Part shown: positions 7,895 to 17,308 of the stretch, one piece after another | How the letters are laid out: each line of letters starts with the position of its first letter | Position numbering within the stretch: the first letter of the stretch is position 1 | Source: Leptolyngbya sp. SIOISBB | GTDB taxonomy: Bacteria; Cyanobacteriota; Cyanobacteriia; Phormidesmidales; Phormidesmidaceae | Assembly: GCA_010671905.1 (NCBI GenBank) | Contig: JAAHII010000001.1 | Span: 7,092,026 to 7,156,025 of the forward strand | Reading direction: 5' to 3' | Length of the DNA: 64,000 nt | Program-made: the position numbers and the translations under genes | The notes under the pieces: model-generated | Told to the model about the DNA's origin: nothing | The model's database searches: none | Seen by the model: the letters and a program-made list of their open reading frames with translations, nothing else

Positions 7895-9610
7895 ATGAGT
7901 AGACAAACAAAGTTGTCTACGATATTGGTGCGCCTTATGAGCAATGTCTCCTCTCAGCGAGTCAAGCCGCCGCCAACCAAAGCGGATAAGTCTAAACTGG
8001 CTCGGCTCATGACAGTCTTTTTAAGCAAAGGTAGACGGCTAGTCGCCCGTCACAAGTTACCGCTCATTGCCCGACGGGCGTGCCGTTTGTATTTGGATGA
8101 TCAAGATGCCACGGTGCAACAGCAATGCCGACAAGTGCTGAAATCATCTTGGCAATTGAATCCCAAACAGTTAAAAAAATTTCTAAATACGACGATTGGG
8201 AAGGCTTTATTAGATTGGGTGAAGCAGTTTTTTCGCTGGTCTCAGCAGCAAGACCCCCATCAGACGCTGGCCCAACTGATCTTGCAAATGGCGGCAGATC
8301 CGGACGGCCTGTCGTTATTGTCAGCATCGCGCCATTACCCAGAGGTGTTGAAATTTAATCCTGATTATCTCTTGTTCACCGTCAAGCGTATGGAATGGCT
8401 GCTCAAAACCACGCGGATGCTGGTTGTAGAGGTCGCGAGTTTAGCGGCGGCAGAAGCAACCCAATCCCCTCAGCCCTTTAGTCAGTTGCCAGACTTCCGG
8501 CGATCGGGCAAGTTTGCAGTTCACCGTAGGATGATGACGCTAGAGGGCAGAAAAGTCGCTCATGGCTCGCAAGCGCCATCGCATCCCCTAGAGGTGCGCT
8601 GTTTTGCACCATCGCCGTGGCCAGATCAGCCCGTACCGCTCATTGTGCAGTCTCATGGTCTGGCCTCGACCTTGGCAGACATTCAACTCTATGCGGCTCA
8701 TCTGGCTTCCCACGGGTATTGCGTGATGCTGCCTCGGCACCCTGGCAGCGATGTACACCAAATTAGACGCCTGCTGCAAGGAGACGCGAACGAGGTTTTC
8801 GAGCAGTCAGAGTTCCTTGATCGACCAGCTGATATCAGTTATTTACTTGATGTGCTGAGCCAGGGAACAGATCCCGTTTGGAGAAATCGACTCAACCTTG
8901 AGCAGGTGGGCATCATCGGCCACTCTTTTGGTGCTTACACCGCCCTCGCGTTGGCGGGTGCCCGCATCCATTTCGAAGGATTAGAAAAAGTTTGCGGCTT
9001 GCCTGATCAAGACCCTAATCCGTCTCTCTTATTGCAATGTCAGGCTCTGACGTTGCCAAGGCAACCGTATCAACTCCAAGATCATCGCGTGAAAGCCGTC
9101 CTGCTACTCGACGCCGTTGGCAGTGAAATCTTTGGTGCTCAAGGGTTAGGGCCGATTCACGTGCCGGTGATGTTAGTGGCGGGTAGCCACGACATGACGG
9201 CCCCCTTAGTGTTAGAGCAAATGCGCATTTTCCGTCGGCTGCCGACAGAGCGCTCGTATTTTGCGCTCATTCATGGCAAGTCTCATTTGCGCAGTATGCA
9301 CGAATTTATGCAGAGTTTAGAGCTTGATCGGGAGTCGTCATGGGAAACCCAGCCGGAGCCCACTAGCGAACCGCTGGAGGAGGTGACAGAGACGGTTGGC
9401 AACCCGATTGAACAGACAATACAAGCGCTTAGCGTCGCCTTTTTTGAGGCCTATTTAAGTTCAGAATCTACGCCGAGCGCCTATCTAACGGCTGCTTATG
9501 GTCAATATCTCAGCCAATCGCCCCATGAGTGTTGGTTGATTAGCGATCGCTCACGACCAGCATTGGAGAAGCAATTGCAAATCATGGACGAAGAATATCT
9601 GGCGGTATGA
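7895..9610 (+). CDS. Alpha/beta hydrolase with DUF1400-like N-terminal domain
   Basis: 571 residues. The N-terminal 180 or so are helical and resemble the cyanobacterial DUF1400 region. The rest is an alpha/beta hydrolase of the platelet-activating-factor acetylhydrolase/dienelactone hydrolase type: oxyanion strand LIVQSHGLAS (249-258), nucleophile elbow GHSFGAYT with S344, acid residue in AGSHDMT and histidine in HGKSH. Such enzymes cleave short acyl or lipid esters. No signal peptide is evident. It precedes a second lipase-like gene and the beta-oxidation cluster, which suggests a role in lipid turnover, but the substrate is inferred. The ATG at 7895 follows GAGGAG almost without spacing; ATG 7937 is an alternative. 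Confidence 0.8.
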   Translation: MSRQTKLSTILVRLMSNVSSQRVKPPPTKADKSKLARLMTVFLSKGRRLVARHKLPLIARRACRLYLDDQDATVQQQCRQVLKSSWQLNPKQLKKFLNTTIGKALLDWVKQFFRWSQQQDPHQTLAQLILQMAADPDGLSLLSASRHYPEVLKFNPDYLLFTVKRMEWLLKTTRMLVVEVASLAAAEATQSPQPFSQLPDFRRSGKFAVHRRMMTLEGRKVAHGSQAPSHPLEVRCFAPSPWPDQPVPLIVQSHGLASTLADIQLYAAHLASHGYCVMLPRHPGSDVHQIRRLLQGDANEVFEQSEFLDRPADISYLLDVLSQGTDPVWRNRLNLEQVGIIGHSFGAYTALALAGARIHFEGLEKVCGLPDQDPNPSLLLQCQALTLPRQPYQLQDHRVKAVLLLDAVGSEIFGAQGLGPIHVPVMLVAGSHDMTAPLVLEQMRIFRRLPTERSYFALIHGKSHLRSMHEFMQSLELDRESSWETQPEPTSEPLEEVTETVGNPIEQTIQALSVAFFEAYLSSESTPSAYLTAAYGQYLSQSPHECWLISDRSRPALEKQLQIMDEEYLAV

Positions 9611-9685
9611 GCGACCTAACCTTGTGGGCAGACTCGACATAGTCCTGCGTTCGTGACCGATGAAAACCGTTGTAGGAGCACAATC

Positions 9686-10561
9686 ATGGAGCATTATCAG
9701 GGCCGATTTAGAGGCAGTCAAAACTTAGCGCTGTACTATCAAAGTTGGCAACCGACCGTGGCCGCTAAAGCCACGATCGCTTTGGTTCATGGACTGGGAA
9801 GCCATAGCGGCTGGTGGATGAATCTAGTACAACCGCTCGTGGCCCAGGGCTACTGGGTTTATACCTTTGATTTGCGGGGGCATGGTCAGTCTCCCGGCCC
9901 CCGTGGACATGTGAGCCATTGGCATGAATACCGTGATGACTTTCATCAGTTTTGCCAACTCATGCAGGCCCAGCACCCCAAATTACCGAGTTTTGCCCTG
10001 GGCCATAGCCTAGGAGGCGTGATTGTGTTGGACTATGTGCTGCGGTGTACAGAGACGTTAGCAGGGGTCATCGCGATCGCTCCAGCCCTCGGTGCCGTGG
10101 GTGTTTCCCCGGTGAAGCTGTGGCTAGGACAGCTGCTATCGCAATACTGGCCGCAATTTGCGCTAGAGACCGGCCTTAGCCCAGTTGGGGGCTCCCGCAA
10201 TAAAGATATCGTGGCGGCCTATGCGAAAGATCCGCTGCGTCATACACGGGGCTCAGCTCGCCTAGCGACGGAGTTTCTCCTCACGCGGCAATGGGTGCAA
10301 CATCATTTATCCGAATTAACTGTCCCGACCTTAATTTTACAAGGCAGTGATGATTCGGTGGTGTTACTAGAGAGTAGTCGTAGAGCCTTTGAGCAGATCC
10401 AAAATCAAGACAAAGAATATCGAGAATATCCTGGGGCCTACCACGATTTACACAATGATTTCTGTGAACTGACAGTGGTTCAAGATATCCTTAATTGGTT
10501 AGAAAGACATCTATCTTCAGCAGAACGCTTTTGTCGATTTGAGATGAGTTCTGTACTTTAA
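9686..10561 (+). CDS. Alpha/beta hydrolase, monoacylglycerol-lipase-like
   Basis: 291 residues from ATG 9686, which has TAGGAG at good spacing (about 7 nt); an upstream GTG at 9653 is less likely. Features of the Hydrolase_4/monoglyceride lipase group are clear: LVHGLGSHSGWW, FDLRGHGQSPGPRGH, nucleophile elbow GHSLGG (about 110-115), LILQGSDDSV for the acid and YPGAYHDLHND for the histidine. The predicted reaction is hydrolysis of monoacylglycerols or lysolipids to free fatty acid. The gene lies between the DUF1400-like hydrolase and an acyl-CoA synthetase, so released fatty acids could feed the downstream beta-oxidation enzymes. Confidence 0.85.
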   Translation: MEHYQGRFRGSQNLALYYQSWQPTVAAKATIALVHGLGSHSGWWMNLVQPLVAQGYWVYTFDLRGHGQSPGPRGHVSHWHEYRDDFHQFCQLMQAQHPKLPSFALGHSLGGVIVLDYVLRCTETLAGVIAIAPALGAVGVSPVKLWLGQLLSQYWPQFALETGLSPVGGSRNKDIVAAYAKDPLRHTRGSARLATEFLLTRQWVQHHLSELTVPTLILQGSDDSVVLLESSRRAFEQIQNQDKEYREYPGAYHDLHNDFCELTVVQDILNWLERHLSSAERFCRFEMSSVL

Positions 10562-11338
10562 AAAGTCTTTTTTATATTAGTGCCAATCACTCCACTCCCC
10601 TCAGCAAAGACCCATCGAAGTTCTTTTTAGAGAAAAAGCCAGAGCAGCCAAGAGCACTCTCCTCAAACTGAGCAAATGTCTCTATCAAGAGGTCCCAATT
10701 TAAATCACTACAGAAGTCACAAAATCATTGACTTAGGCGGGAGTAAGCCTTAAGCCAAACCGCCTTTCATCCATTCAAGTCGATCCCTAGCTATTTAGGC
10801 TGCATAAAAAGCTTTAGAGGACAGCCCATGCTATCTAAAGAAACAATAAGTTTGGTTTCACTTGGTAATGAGTCATGCGCTTTCCGACACATAACCACGT
10901 GGTTATGAAGCTATACTAGTGCCATGTATAGACATTAGGATTTCACTATTGCTCTTTTAGCTATCTATCAGAACAGGCGTCTAGTTAATGAGTTTCGGTT
11001 GACTGGTCGGAGTGAAATCCTTATTCAAAGAGCTTGCTGAACGCTTGTTTGCTTCTTCTGATGACTGTATTGCTGGTTTGATCGAAGCTCATAAGCGATT
11101 TTGATCAGGTGATTGATGTCCTGCTGCTGTCTCCAACAGGGTCATTCTTGCAAAGCTACAGTTAGTTATTTCGTGTCCGGAAAATTGGCTGCCTAATGAT
11201 GATTTAGTCTGCTCATCTCCTGTTGAACTCATCCTTTCCGGCTCCCATTTATCGGCTCGCGAAACTGTTCGTGATGTGAGAAGTCACCGCATCTCATTGC
11301 ATGACGTTATGGAAGCGATCTCAGCGCTTCTTCTAAAC
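10562..11338. other. Long regulatory or decayed region before the acyl-CoA synthetase gene
   Basis: About 770 bp without a supported gene. It holds a perfect 18-bp palindrome (10890-10907) followed by TATACT at 10912-10917. From about 11011 a short frame starting at GTG reads MKSLFKELAERLFASSDDC and continues as IAGLIEAHKRF before a stop, with coding-like content afterwards in broken frames, so a decayed small gene is possible. Confidence 0.4.
10890..10907. promoter_or_regulatory. Perfect 18-bp palindrome, candidate operator of the beta-oxidation cluster
   Basis: CATAACCACGTGGTTATG is fully self-complementary. It is followed 4 nt later by TATACT (10912-10917), a good -10 element, so a protein bound here would cover the -35 region. 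Length and symmetry fit a TetR- or MarR-type regulator site. No regulator gene of this kind is in the window. Role inferred. Confidence 0.5.
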
Positions 11339-13495
11339 ATGAATGGTTCACCGTTTATTCCAGGGTCTCATCCCTTTAAGGATTGTCATCGGCGAACGCC
11401 CGCAGATTTACAGGCACTGCCCATGCCCCCAAAGATTGATCCAGGGCAGCTGTGGTTAGGTCGAACGCTATTAGAGCTGTTGGATATTGGGTGCGCCCGC
11501 GCCCCTAACCCCCAGTCGCTCAATCAGTGGCGCGACCATCGCTGGCAAGGGGGCGCGAGTCAAACTTTGCGGCAAACCGTTGAGGAAATTGCGTTGGGCC
11601 TGCGATCGCTGGGGTTGCAGCGGGGCGATCGCATTCCCTTAGTGATGCATAGCGACATCAATTTTTGTCGGGTTGACTTCGGGTGTTTGCTGGCAGGGCT
11701 GGTCGATGTCCCGATTGATCTCACCCAGACGGTTGAAAATATCCTATTCATTCTCAATCAGACGCAGGCCCAGGTCATGGTGATTTCTAACCTGGATCTA
11801 TTGCAACAGCTGACGCCTTACTTGTGGGAAGCCCCAACCTTGCGGCAGATCATTGTGGCCGATGTGCCGGAGGATTGGCGCACTGTCTGCCAAACCTTGA
11901 TGCGGGCAGCGGCTCCATCTACTGGGAAGGAGGCAGCCTATGATGTACCGACGCCTTGGGAGTGTCTCCATGTGCCCCAATTTTTGGGCCAGGCCAGTGT
12001 TGAGTTGTCCACCCCCTGCTCTGTACCGGCGTGTATTCAGCTCATGTCACTGGCCGATGTGCAGGCGCAAGGCCAGCAGCAGTGGTCAGTACAGGCCGTC
12101 GAAACCTTGCGAGCCGACATCGCCCCAACCGATCTCGCGACCATCATCTACATCGCTGGCTCTACCGAACGACCTTTGGGGGTGATGCTGACCCATGAAA
12201 ATATTGCCGCCAATGCGCTGACGGCATTTAGCAGCTATCCCCAACTGCAAGCTGGGCCAGAGGAAGTCGCGCTGCTCTTTTTGCCGTTGACCCATATTTT
12301 TGCTCGGGTTTTTCTCTATGGGCATTTGGCCTATGGGCATACCGTTTACCTGTCAGACCCCAACCATCTATTCAAACATCTGCGAACGGTGCGCCCCACG
12401 GTCATGATTACCGTGCCGCGTCTACTCGAAAAAGTGTACGAGCGGGTGCTAGATCGGGGCAGTCGGCTGCGGGGCCTGGATCGGCAAGTTTTCACGTGGG
12501 CGCTCAACTTGGCTCAGCGGTTTGACGTCGGTAGATCGCCCCAGGGCTTGTACGCGCTGCAGTTACAGCTCGCAGATGCCCTCGTCTTTGCCAAATGGCG
12601 GGTGGGGTTTGGCGATCGCCTCAAAGCCCTCATTTGCGGGGGGGCGGCCCTGCGTCCCGAACTCGTCCAGGTATTTACCGCTGCCGGGATTCCCCTATTA
12701 CAAGGCTATGGGCTGACAGAAACCAGCGGCGTTGTCTGCTACAACCGAGGGGCCGCCAACCGGGCTGGCACCGTGGGGTTACCCATCGCCGGTGTCGAGA
12801 TCGCCCTAGCCACCGATCACGAAATCCTGATTCGTTCGCCGTTTGTCATGGCGGGCTATTACCAAAACCCAGAGCATACCCAAGCAGTTTTAGAAGATGA
12901 CGGCTGGCTGCATACGGGCGATTTGGGGAAGATCGACGCCGATGGCTTTCTGACCATTACGGGGGTCAAAAAGCCCCTGTTCAAATTATCCACTGGGAAA
13001 TATGTCTCCTCCCAACTGCTAGAAGCCACCGTGATGGAATCCCCCCTAGTGGATTTGGCGATCGCGACGGGGGCCCACCAAAAGTTCTGTGGAATGTTGA
13101 TTTTCCCGAATTTGGCTGCTTTGAGCGCGATCGCTCATGCTGCCGACTTAGATACCAACACCGCCCACTGGTGGCAACATCCGGTCTTCCTTGCTCACTA
13201 TCAGGTCGCCATTGACACCGCCAATTGTCACTTACCTTACTGGTCAACCGTGCGTCAGTTTCGTCTAGTTGATCCTCAGCAGTCTCTGCGACCGACTCCT
13301 CAAAACGGGGGCTACCGACAGGATGGCACCCTCAACCGCATCTGGGTGCTCAAGCACTACACCGCTGAGATTGAGGCCCTATATCAGCAGTCCTCCGTTG
13401 CCACCCAGGTTCCCAACGCTCTCGAAAACCTCAATCTCAGCCTCACTAACCCAGCGGTCTGTCCAGTCCATGCCCAATCTCTGCTGCACCACTAG
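11339..13495 (+). CDS. Long-chain acyl-CoA synthetase-like AMP-binding protein (FadD-type)
   Basis: About 719 residues; would activate fatty acids to acyl-CoA through acyl-adenylate. Family blocks are plain: PLTHIFARVFLYGHL, GYGLTETSGVVCYN, GYYQNPEHT, WLHTGDLGKIDADGFLTITG and KKPLFKLSTGKYVSSQLLE, as in long-chain synthetases. Two catalytic regions are odd. The P-loop reads YIAGSTERPLGVMLTH instead of a TSGTTGxPKGV type, and the C-terminal Lys block reads DGTLNRIWVLKHY with no lysine at the usual place. The enzyme may be divergent or use other residues. The start is uncertain: GTG 11276, ATG 11309, 11339 and 11423 are in frame and none has a strong ribosome site, and homology begins near 11423. 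It leads the fadN-fadA-fadE genes on the same strand. Confidence 0.85.
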   Translation: MNGSPFIPGSHPFKDCHRRTPADLQALPMPPKIDPGQLWLGRTLLELLDIGCARAPNPQSLNQWRDHRWQGGASQTLRQTVEEIALGLRSLGLQRGDRIPLVMHSDINFCRVDFGCLLAGLVDVPIDLTQTVENILFILNQTQAQVMVISNLDLLQQLTPYLWEAPTLRQIIVADVPEDWRTVCQTLMRAAAPSTGKEAAYDVPTPWECLHVPQFLGQASVELSTPCSVPACIQLMSLADVQAQGQQQWSVQAVETLRADIAPTDLATIIYIAGSTERPLGVMLTHENIAANALTAFSSYPQLQAGPEEVALLFLPLTHIFARVFLYGHLAYGHTVYLSDPNHLFKHLRTVRPTVMITVPRLLEKVYERVLDRGSRLRGLDRQVFTWALNLAQRFDVGRSPQGLYALQLQLADALVFAKWRVGFGDRLKALICGGAALRPELVQVFTAAGIPLLQGYGLTETSGVVCYNRGAANRAGTVGLPIAGVEIALATDHEILIRSPFVMAGYYQNPEHTQAVLEDDGWLHTGDLGKIDADGFLTITGVKKPLFKLSTGKYVSSQLLEATVMESPLVDLAIATGAHQKFCGMLIFPNLAALSAIAHAADLDTNTAHWWQHPVFLAHYQVAIDTANCHLPYWSTVRQFRLVDPQQSLRPTPQNGGYRQDGTLNRIWVLKHYTAEIEALYQQSSVATQVPNALENLNLSLTNPAVCPVHAQSLLHH

Positions 13496-13640
13496 GTCCA
13501 TGGCGGTGAATTCAGTGAGGTCAGTTGACCAGAGGACGCGGGAGGGTCAACGGCTGGAGAGCAATTCCTGGGTTTGAAACCCCCATCACGCACCTGATCA
13601 ACAAGCGTCGATCTGACCCATCACTCCGCTCCGGGGCGGC

Positions 13641-13743
13641 TCCCCCTCTCCCCCCATCTCCCTCACCCCCCATCTCCCTTCTCCCTTCTCCCCCATCTCC
13701 CCCCATCTCCCTCCCCCCCCTCATCTCCCCCCATTCTCCCTTT
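13641..13743. repeat. G-free pyrimidine tract before fadN (G-rich on the other strand)
   Basis: 103 consecutive plus-strand bases contain no G, almost all C and T with repeated CCCCCATCTCCC-like units. The complementary strand has many runs of three or more G, so it could form G-quadruplexes, and the duplex could form triplex DNA. It ends 25 bp before the fadN start codon and forms an unstructured mRNA leader. Confidence 0.85.
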
Positions 13744-13768
13744 GCCCACCCCTTCAGGAGACCCACTC

Positions 13769-16138
13769 ATGTACACACCATTCCGCACCGCTGCTGTCCT
13801 CGGAGCTGGCATCATGGGTAGCCAAATTGCGGCTCACCTGGCCAACGCTGGTCTCCAGGTTCATCTGTTGGACATGCCTGCCGATCGCGAAAACAAAAAT
13901 GCCGTCGTTGAAGGCGCTTTTAAGAAAGCGAAGCAACTCTCACCCCCCATTTTGTATAGTGCTCGCATTGCTGAGCGCATCACCCTGGGTAACTACGACG
14001 AGCACTTTGAGCGCTTGGCTAACGTTGATTGGGTCATCGAAGCCGTGATCGAAAACCTCGCGGTCAAACAGGAACTCATGGCCCGTGTCGAAAGGGTGGT
14101 GAGTCCAGACGCGGTGATTTCTACCAATACCAGTGGCTTATCGGTTAGTGCGATCGCCGCTGGCCGGTCGGCCAGCTTTCGCCGGCGGTTTTTAGGGACA
14201 CACTTCTTTAATCCACCGCGCTATCTGCAATTGCTGGAGCTCATACCCACGGTTAATACCGATCCGACCATTTTGGCCAGCGTGCAAGCATTTGGGCGGC
14301 TGCGCTTAGGTAAAGGCATTGTGGTCGCTAAGGATACCCCCAATTTCATTGCTAATCGCATCGGCGTTTTTGTCTCCATGGCCGGGATTAAAGCCTTTAC
14401 CGAGGGAGACTACACCATTAAAGAAATTGATACCCTAACGGGGCCGCTGGTCGGACGCCCCAAGTCAGCGACTTTCCGCACGGCTGATTTAGTCGGACTC
14501 GATATCCTCTTGCACGTTGCCGAAAATCTGTATCCCGCCATTCCCCACGATGAGCAGCGAGCAATGTTCCAAGTGCCGCCGCTCTTACGCCAGCTGGTAG
14601 AAACCGGCACGTTGGGCGCGAAAAGCGGGCAGGGCTTTTATAAAAAGGTGGATGGCGAAATTCGCTCGCTCAACCCTATTTCCTTTGCCTATGAAACGCT
14701 GCCGCCGCTGAAGCTGGGCAATCTGGCCGCGATCCAAAAGTTGCCCACCTTAGCGGAACGATTACGCCAGCTATATCGCGATCGCAGTCGGGCAGGCGAC
14801 TTTTTCCGGCACTTGATGCTCGCGACCCTGGCCTATAGCGCCCACCGCATTCCTGAAATTGCTGACAGTCCGCGGGCGATCGATCAGGCCATGCGCTGGG
14901 GCTTTGGCTGGGATCTGGGTCCTTTCGAAATCTGGGACATCCTGGGCTTTGAGTCAGTATTGACCGATTTGACCGCAGCGGACTACTCCGTACCGACCTG
15001 GGTTCAGGCCATGCATAAAAGCGGCATCACCCGCTTTTATGGTGAGGGCGATCGCGTCTATGAACCCAGCACTGGAGTCTACAAAGCCTATCCCCAACCG
15101 CCGGACGAAATTCATCTGGGGTCGATCAACGCCCAGCCCCAGGCCACCCTCTGGCACAATACCGAATCGGCCCTGCTGGATCTGGGGGACGGCATTGCGC
15201 TGTTTGAATTGCGGTCTAAGGCCAATACCCTGAGTACCCAGGCGATTGCGGGCTTAGAAGCCGCAATGGATTGGCTCGCCGCCCACGATGACTATCACGG
15301 TATGGTCATCGGCAATGAGGGGCCGAATTTTTGCGTGGGCATCAACCTCGCTGAAGTGGGCAAAATGGCCCAGTTTGAAAACTTGAATCCGTTTAATCGC
15401 ACCCATCGGGGCATCGCGAAGCTGCTGGATCAATTTCAAGCCTTAGTGCAGCGTATTCACTATTTCCACAAACCGGTGGTGGCGGCCGTTCATGGCCTCG
15501 CTCTCGGCGGCGGTTGCGAACTGGCGATGGCATGCCCCCACGTGGTCGCCGATGCGGAAACTTACATCGGCTTGGTGGAACTGGGGGTGGGTTTGATTCC
15601 GGCCGGCGGGGGCCTGATGCGCATGGCCCGATGGGCCGCGAACCAAGCGCTCACGACTACTCCAGGCGATATCTTGCCCTATCTGAAACAGGTCTTTACC
15701 ACGATTGGCATGGCGAAGGTCGCCGGGAGCGCCGTGGAAGGTATTGAACTCGGTTTCTTGCCAGCCTGCACAACCCTCAATATGAACCGCGATCGCCGCT
15801 TATATGTCGCGAAGCAGGTCACGCTTTCCCTGGCCCAACAGGGCTATATCCCTCCGGCTCGCGCCCCCATTCCGGTTTTGGGGGCACCGGGTCGGGCCGT
15901 GCTAGAACACATGGCCTACGTCATGGAGGAGGGGCACTTCGCGAGCGCTTACGATCGCTCCCTAGCGAACCGCCTAGCCGACGTCCTCACTGGGGGAGAT
16001 ATGCCTAGTCTGACGCAGGTCGATGACGCTCATCTGCTGGCTTTGGAACGGGAGCATTTCTTGCCCCTCATCGATGAGCCCAAAACCAAAGACCGCATTC
16101 TGCACATGTTGAAAACCAAAAAGCCGCTGAGGAATTGA
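13769..16138 (+). CDS. fadN: 3-hydroxyacyl-CoA dehydrogenase / enoyl-CoA hydratase fusion (FadN type)
   Basis: 789 residues from ATG 13769, which has CAGGAG 8 nt upstream. It catalyses the hydration and second oxidation steps of beta-oxidation. The N-terminal Rossmann motif LGAGIMGSQIA (11-21) marks the NAD-binding dehydrogenase domain, followed by the 3HCDH C-terminal domain (GTHFFNPPRYLQLLELIP, KDTPNFIANRIG). The C-terminal third holds an enoyl-CoA hydratase/isomerase domain (VAAVHGLALGGGCELAMA, near 570-588; GLVELGVGLIPAGGG). This order, dehydrogenase first, is that of FadN of Bacillus, and opposite to proteobacterial FadB/FadJ. The thiolase gene starts 3 bp after the stop, so the two are clearly co-transcribed. 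Confidence 0.95.
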   Translation: MYTPFRTAAVLGAGIMGSQIAAHLANAGLQVHLLDMPADRENKNAVVEGAFKKAKQLSPPILYSARIAERITLGNYDEHFERLANVDWVIEAVIENLAVKQELMARVERVVSPDAVISTNTSGLSVSAIAAGRSASFRRRFLGTHFFNPPRYLQLLELIPTVNTDPTILASVQAFGRLRLGKGIVVAKDTPNFIANRIGVFVSMAGIKAFTEGDYTIKEIDTLTGPLVGRPKSATFRTADLVGLDILLHVAENLYPAIPHDEQRAMFQVPPLLRQLVETGTLGAKSGQGFYKKVDGEIRSLNPISFAYETLPPLKLGNLAAIQKLPTLAERLRQLYRDRSRAGDFFRHLMLATLAYSAHRIPEIADSPRAIDQAMRWGFGWDLGPFEIWDILGFESVLTDLTAADYSVPTWVQAMHKSGITRFYGEGDRVYEPSTGVYKAYPQPPDEIHLGSINAQPQATLWHNTESALLDLGDGIALFELRSKANTLSTQAIAGLEAAMDWLAAHDDYHGMVIGNEGPNFCVGINLAEVGKMAQFENLNPFNRTHRGIAKLLDQFQALVQRIHYFHKPVVAAVHGLALGGGCELAMACPHVVADAETYIGLVELGVGLIPAGGGLMRMARWAANQALTTTPGDILPYLKQVFTTIGMAKVAGSAVEGIELGFLPACTTLNMNRDRRLYVAKQVTLSLAQQGYIPPARAPIPVLGAPGRAVLEHMAYVMEEGHFASAYDRSLANRLADVLTGGDMPSLTQVDDAHLLALEREHFLPLIDEPKTKDRILHMLKTKKPLRN

Positions 16139-16141
16139 GCT

Positions 16142-17308
16142 ATGAACACCTCCCATCAAACTGCCTACATTGTCAGTAGCCTGCGCACAGCGGTGGGCAA
16201 AGCCCCTCGTGGCACGTTGAACACCACTCGCCCCGAAGACATGGCGGCAGCGGTGATCCGCGGCATGCTGGATCAGATTCCAGCGTTAACAGCGGCGGAT
16301 ATCGAAGATGTGGTCATGGGGTGTGCCATGCCTGAAGCTGAACAAGGCTTCAACCTGGGGCGGCTCGCCGCCATGCGGGCGGGGTTACCTGACACCGTAC
16401 CCGGCTGCACTGTGAACCGCTTATGCTCTTCCGGCTTGCAGGCGATCGCCCAAGCGACCCAAGCCGTCGCCTGGGGGCAAGCCGACGTGATCCTCGCTGG
16501 GGGCACAGAGTCCATGAGCCTAATTCCCATGGGCGGTCACCACTTCCTCCCCGACCCTAAGCTGTGGACGGAATTGCCAGAAATCTACCTGCCGATGGGC
16601 TTGACAGCGGAAAAAGTCGCCGCCCGCTACGATATTTCCCGCGCCGACCAAGATGCCTTTGCCCTGCGATCGCACCAACGTGCCCTTGCCGCGATCGCCG
16701 CTGGTCACTTCAAAGACGAAATCATTCCACTCCAGGTGACCCACACCGCAACGACCTGGTTTGATACAGACGAAGGCCCCCGCGCCGACACGAGCCTAGA
16801 GGCCCTCAGCCAGCTCAAACCGGTCTTTCGCCGCGATGGCACGGTCACTGCTGGAACTTCCTCCCAAATGTCTGACGGGGCTGCCGCCGCCCTGATTGTG
16901 AGTGAAACGCATCTACAAGAACTCGGCCTCCGACCCCTGGGTCGTTTGCTGGGGTACGCCGTGACCGGAGTCGCCCCCGAAATCATGGGCATCGGCCCCG
17001 TCACCGCCATTCCTCAAGTGCTGCAACAGGTCGGCCTGACCCTCGCCGATATTGGCCTGATTGAGCTGAACGAAGCCTTTGCTGCCCAATCCCTTGCCGT
17101 CATCCGCGAACTTGGCCTCAACGAGGAGATTGTCAACGTAAATGGTGGCGCGATCGCCCTCGGCCATCCCCTGGGGTGTACGGGGGCTAAGCTCACCGCC
17201 ACCCTGCTCCATGAGATGAAACGACGGGGGGTGCGTTATGGCCTCGTCACCATGTGCGTCGGGGGCGGCATGGGAGCTGCTGGGGTGTTTGAAAATTTGA
17301 TGCTGTGA
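16142..17308 (+). CDS. fadA: Acetyl-CoA C-acyltransferase (thiolase), FadA
   Basis: 388 residues, normal for a degradative thiolase. Catalyses thiolytic release of acetyl-CoA from 3-ketoacyl-CoA. The nucleophile is C95 in [12 protein letters not shown]. The NEAFAAQ motif, the histidine in [15 protein letters not shown] and the second cysteine in [15 protein letters not shown] are all intact. The gene starts 3 bp after fadN, as in the fadN-fadA pair of Bacillus. All active-site residues are present, so an active enzyme is expected. Confidence 0.96.
   Translation: MNTSHQTAYIVSSLRTAVGKAPRGTLNTTRPEDMAAAVIRGMLDQIPALTAADIEDVVMGCAMPEAEQGFNLGRLAAMRAGLPDTVPGCTVNRLCSSGLQAIAQATQAVAWGQADVILAGGTESMSLIPMGGHHFLPDPKLWTELPEIYLPMGLTAEKVAARYDISRADQDAFALRSHQRALAAIAAGHFKDEIIPLQVTHTATTWFDTDEGPRADTSLEALSQLKPVFRRDGTVTAGTSSQMSDGAAAALIVSETHLQELGLRPLGRLLGYAVTGVAPEIMGIGPVTAIPQVLQQVGLTLADIGLIELNEAFAAQSLAVIRELGLNEEIVNVNGGAIALGHPLGCTGAKLTATLLHEMKRRGVRYGLVTMCVGGGMGAAGVFENLML

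Noticed and set aside
10950-11270. A small gene before the acyl-CoA synthetase
   Set aside because: A short frame from GTG 11011 stops after about 30 codons and the following coding-like stretch is in broken frames; not enough to call.
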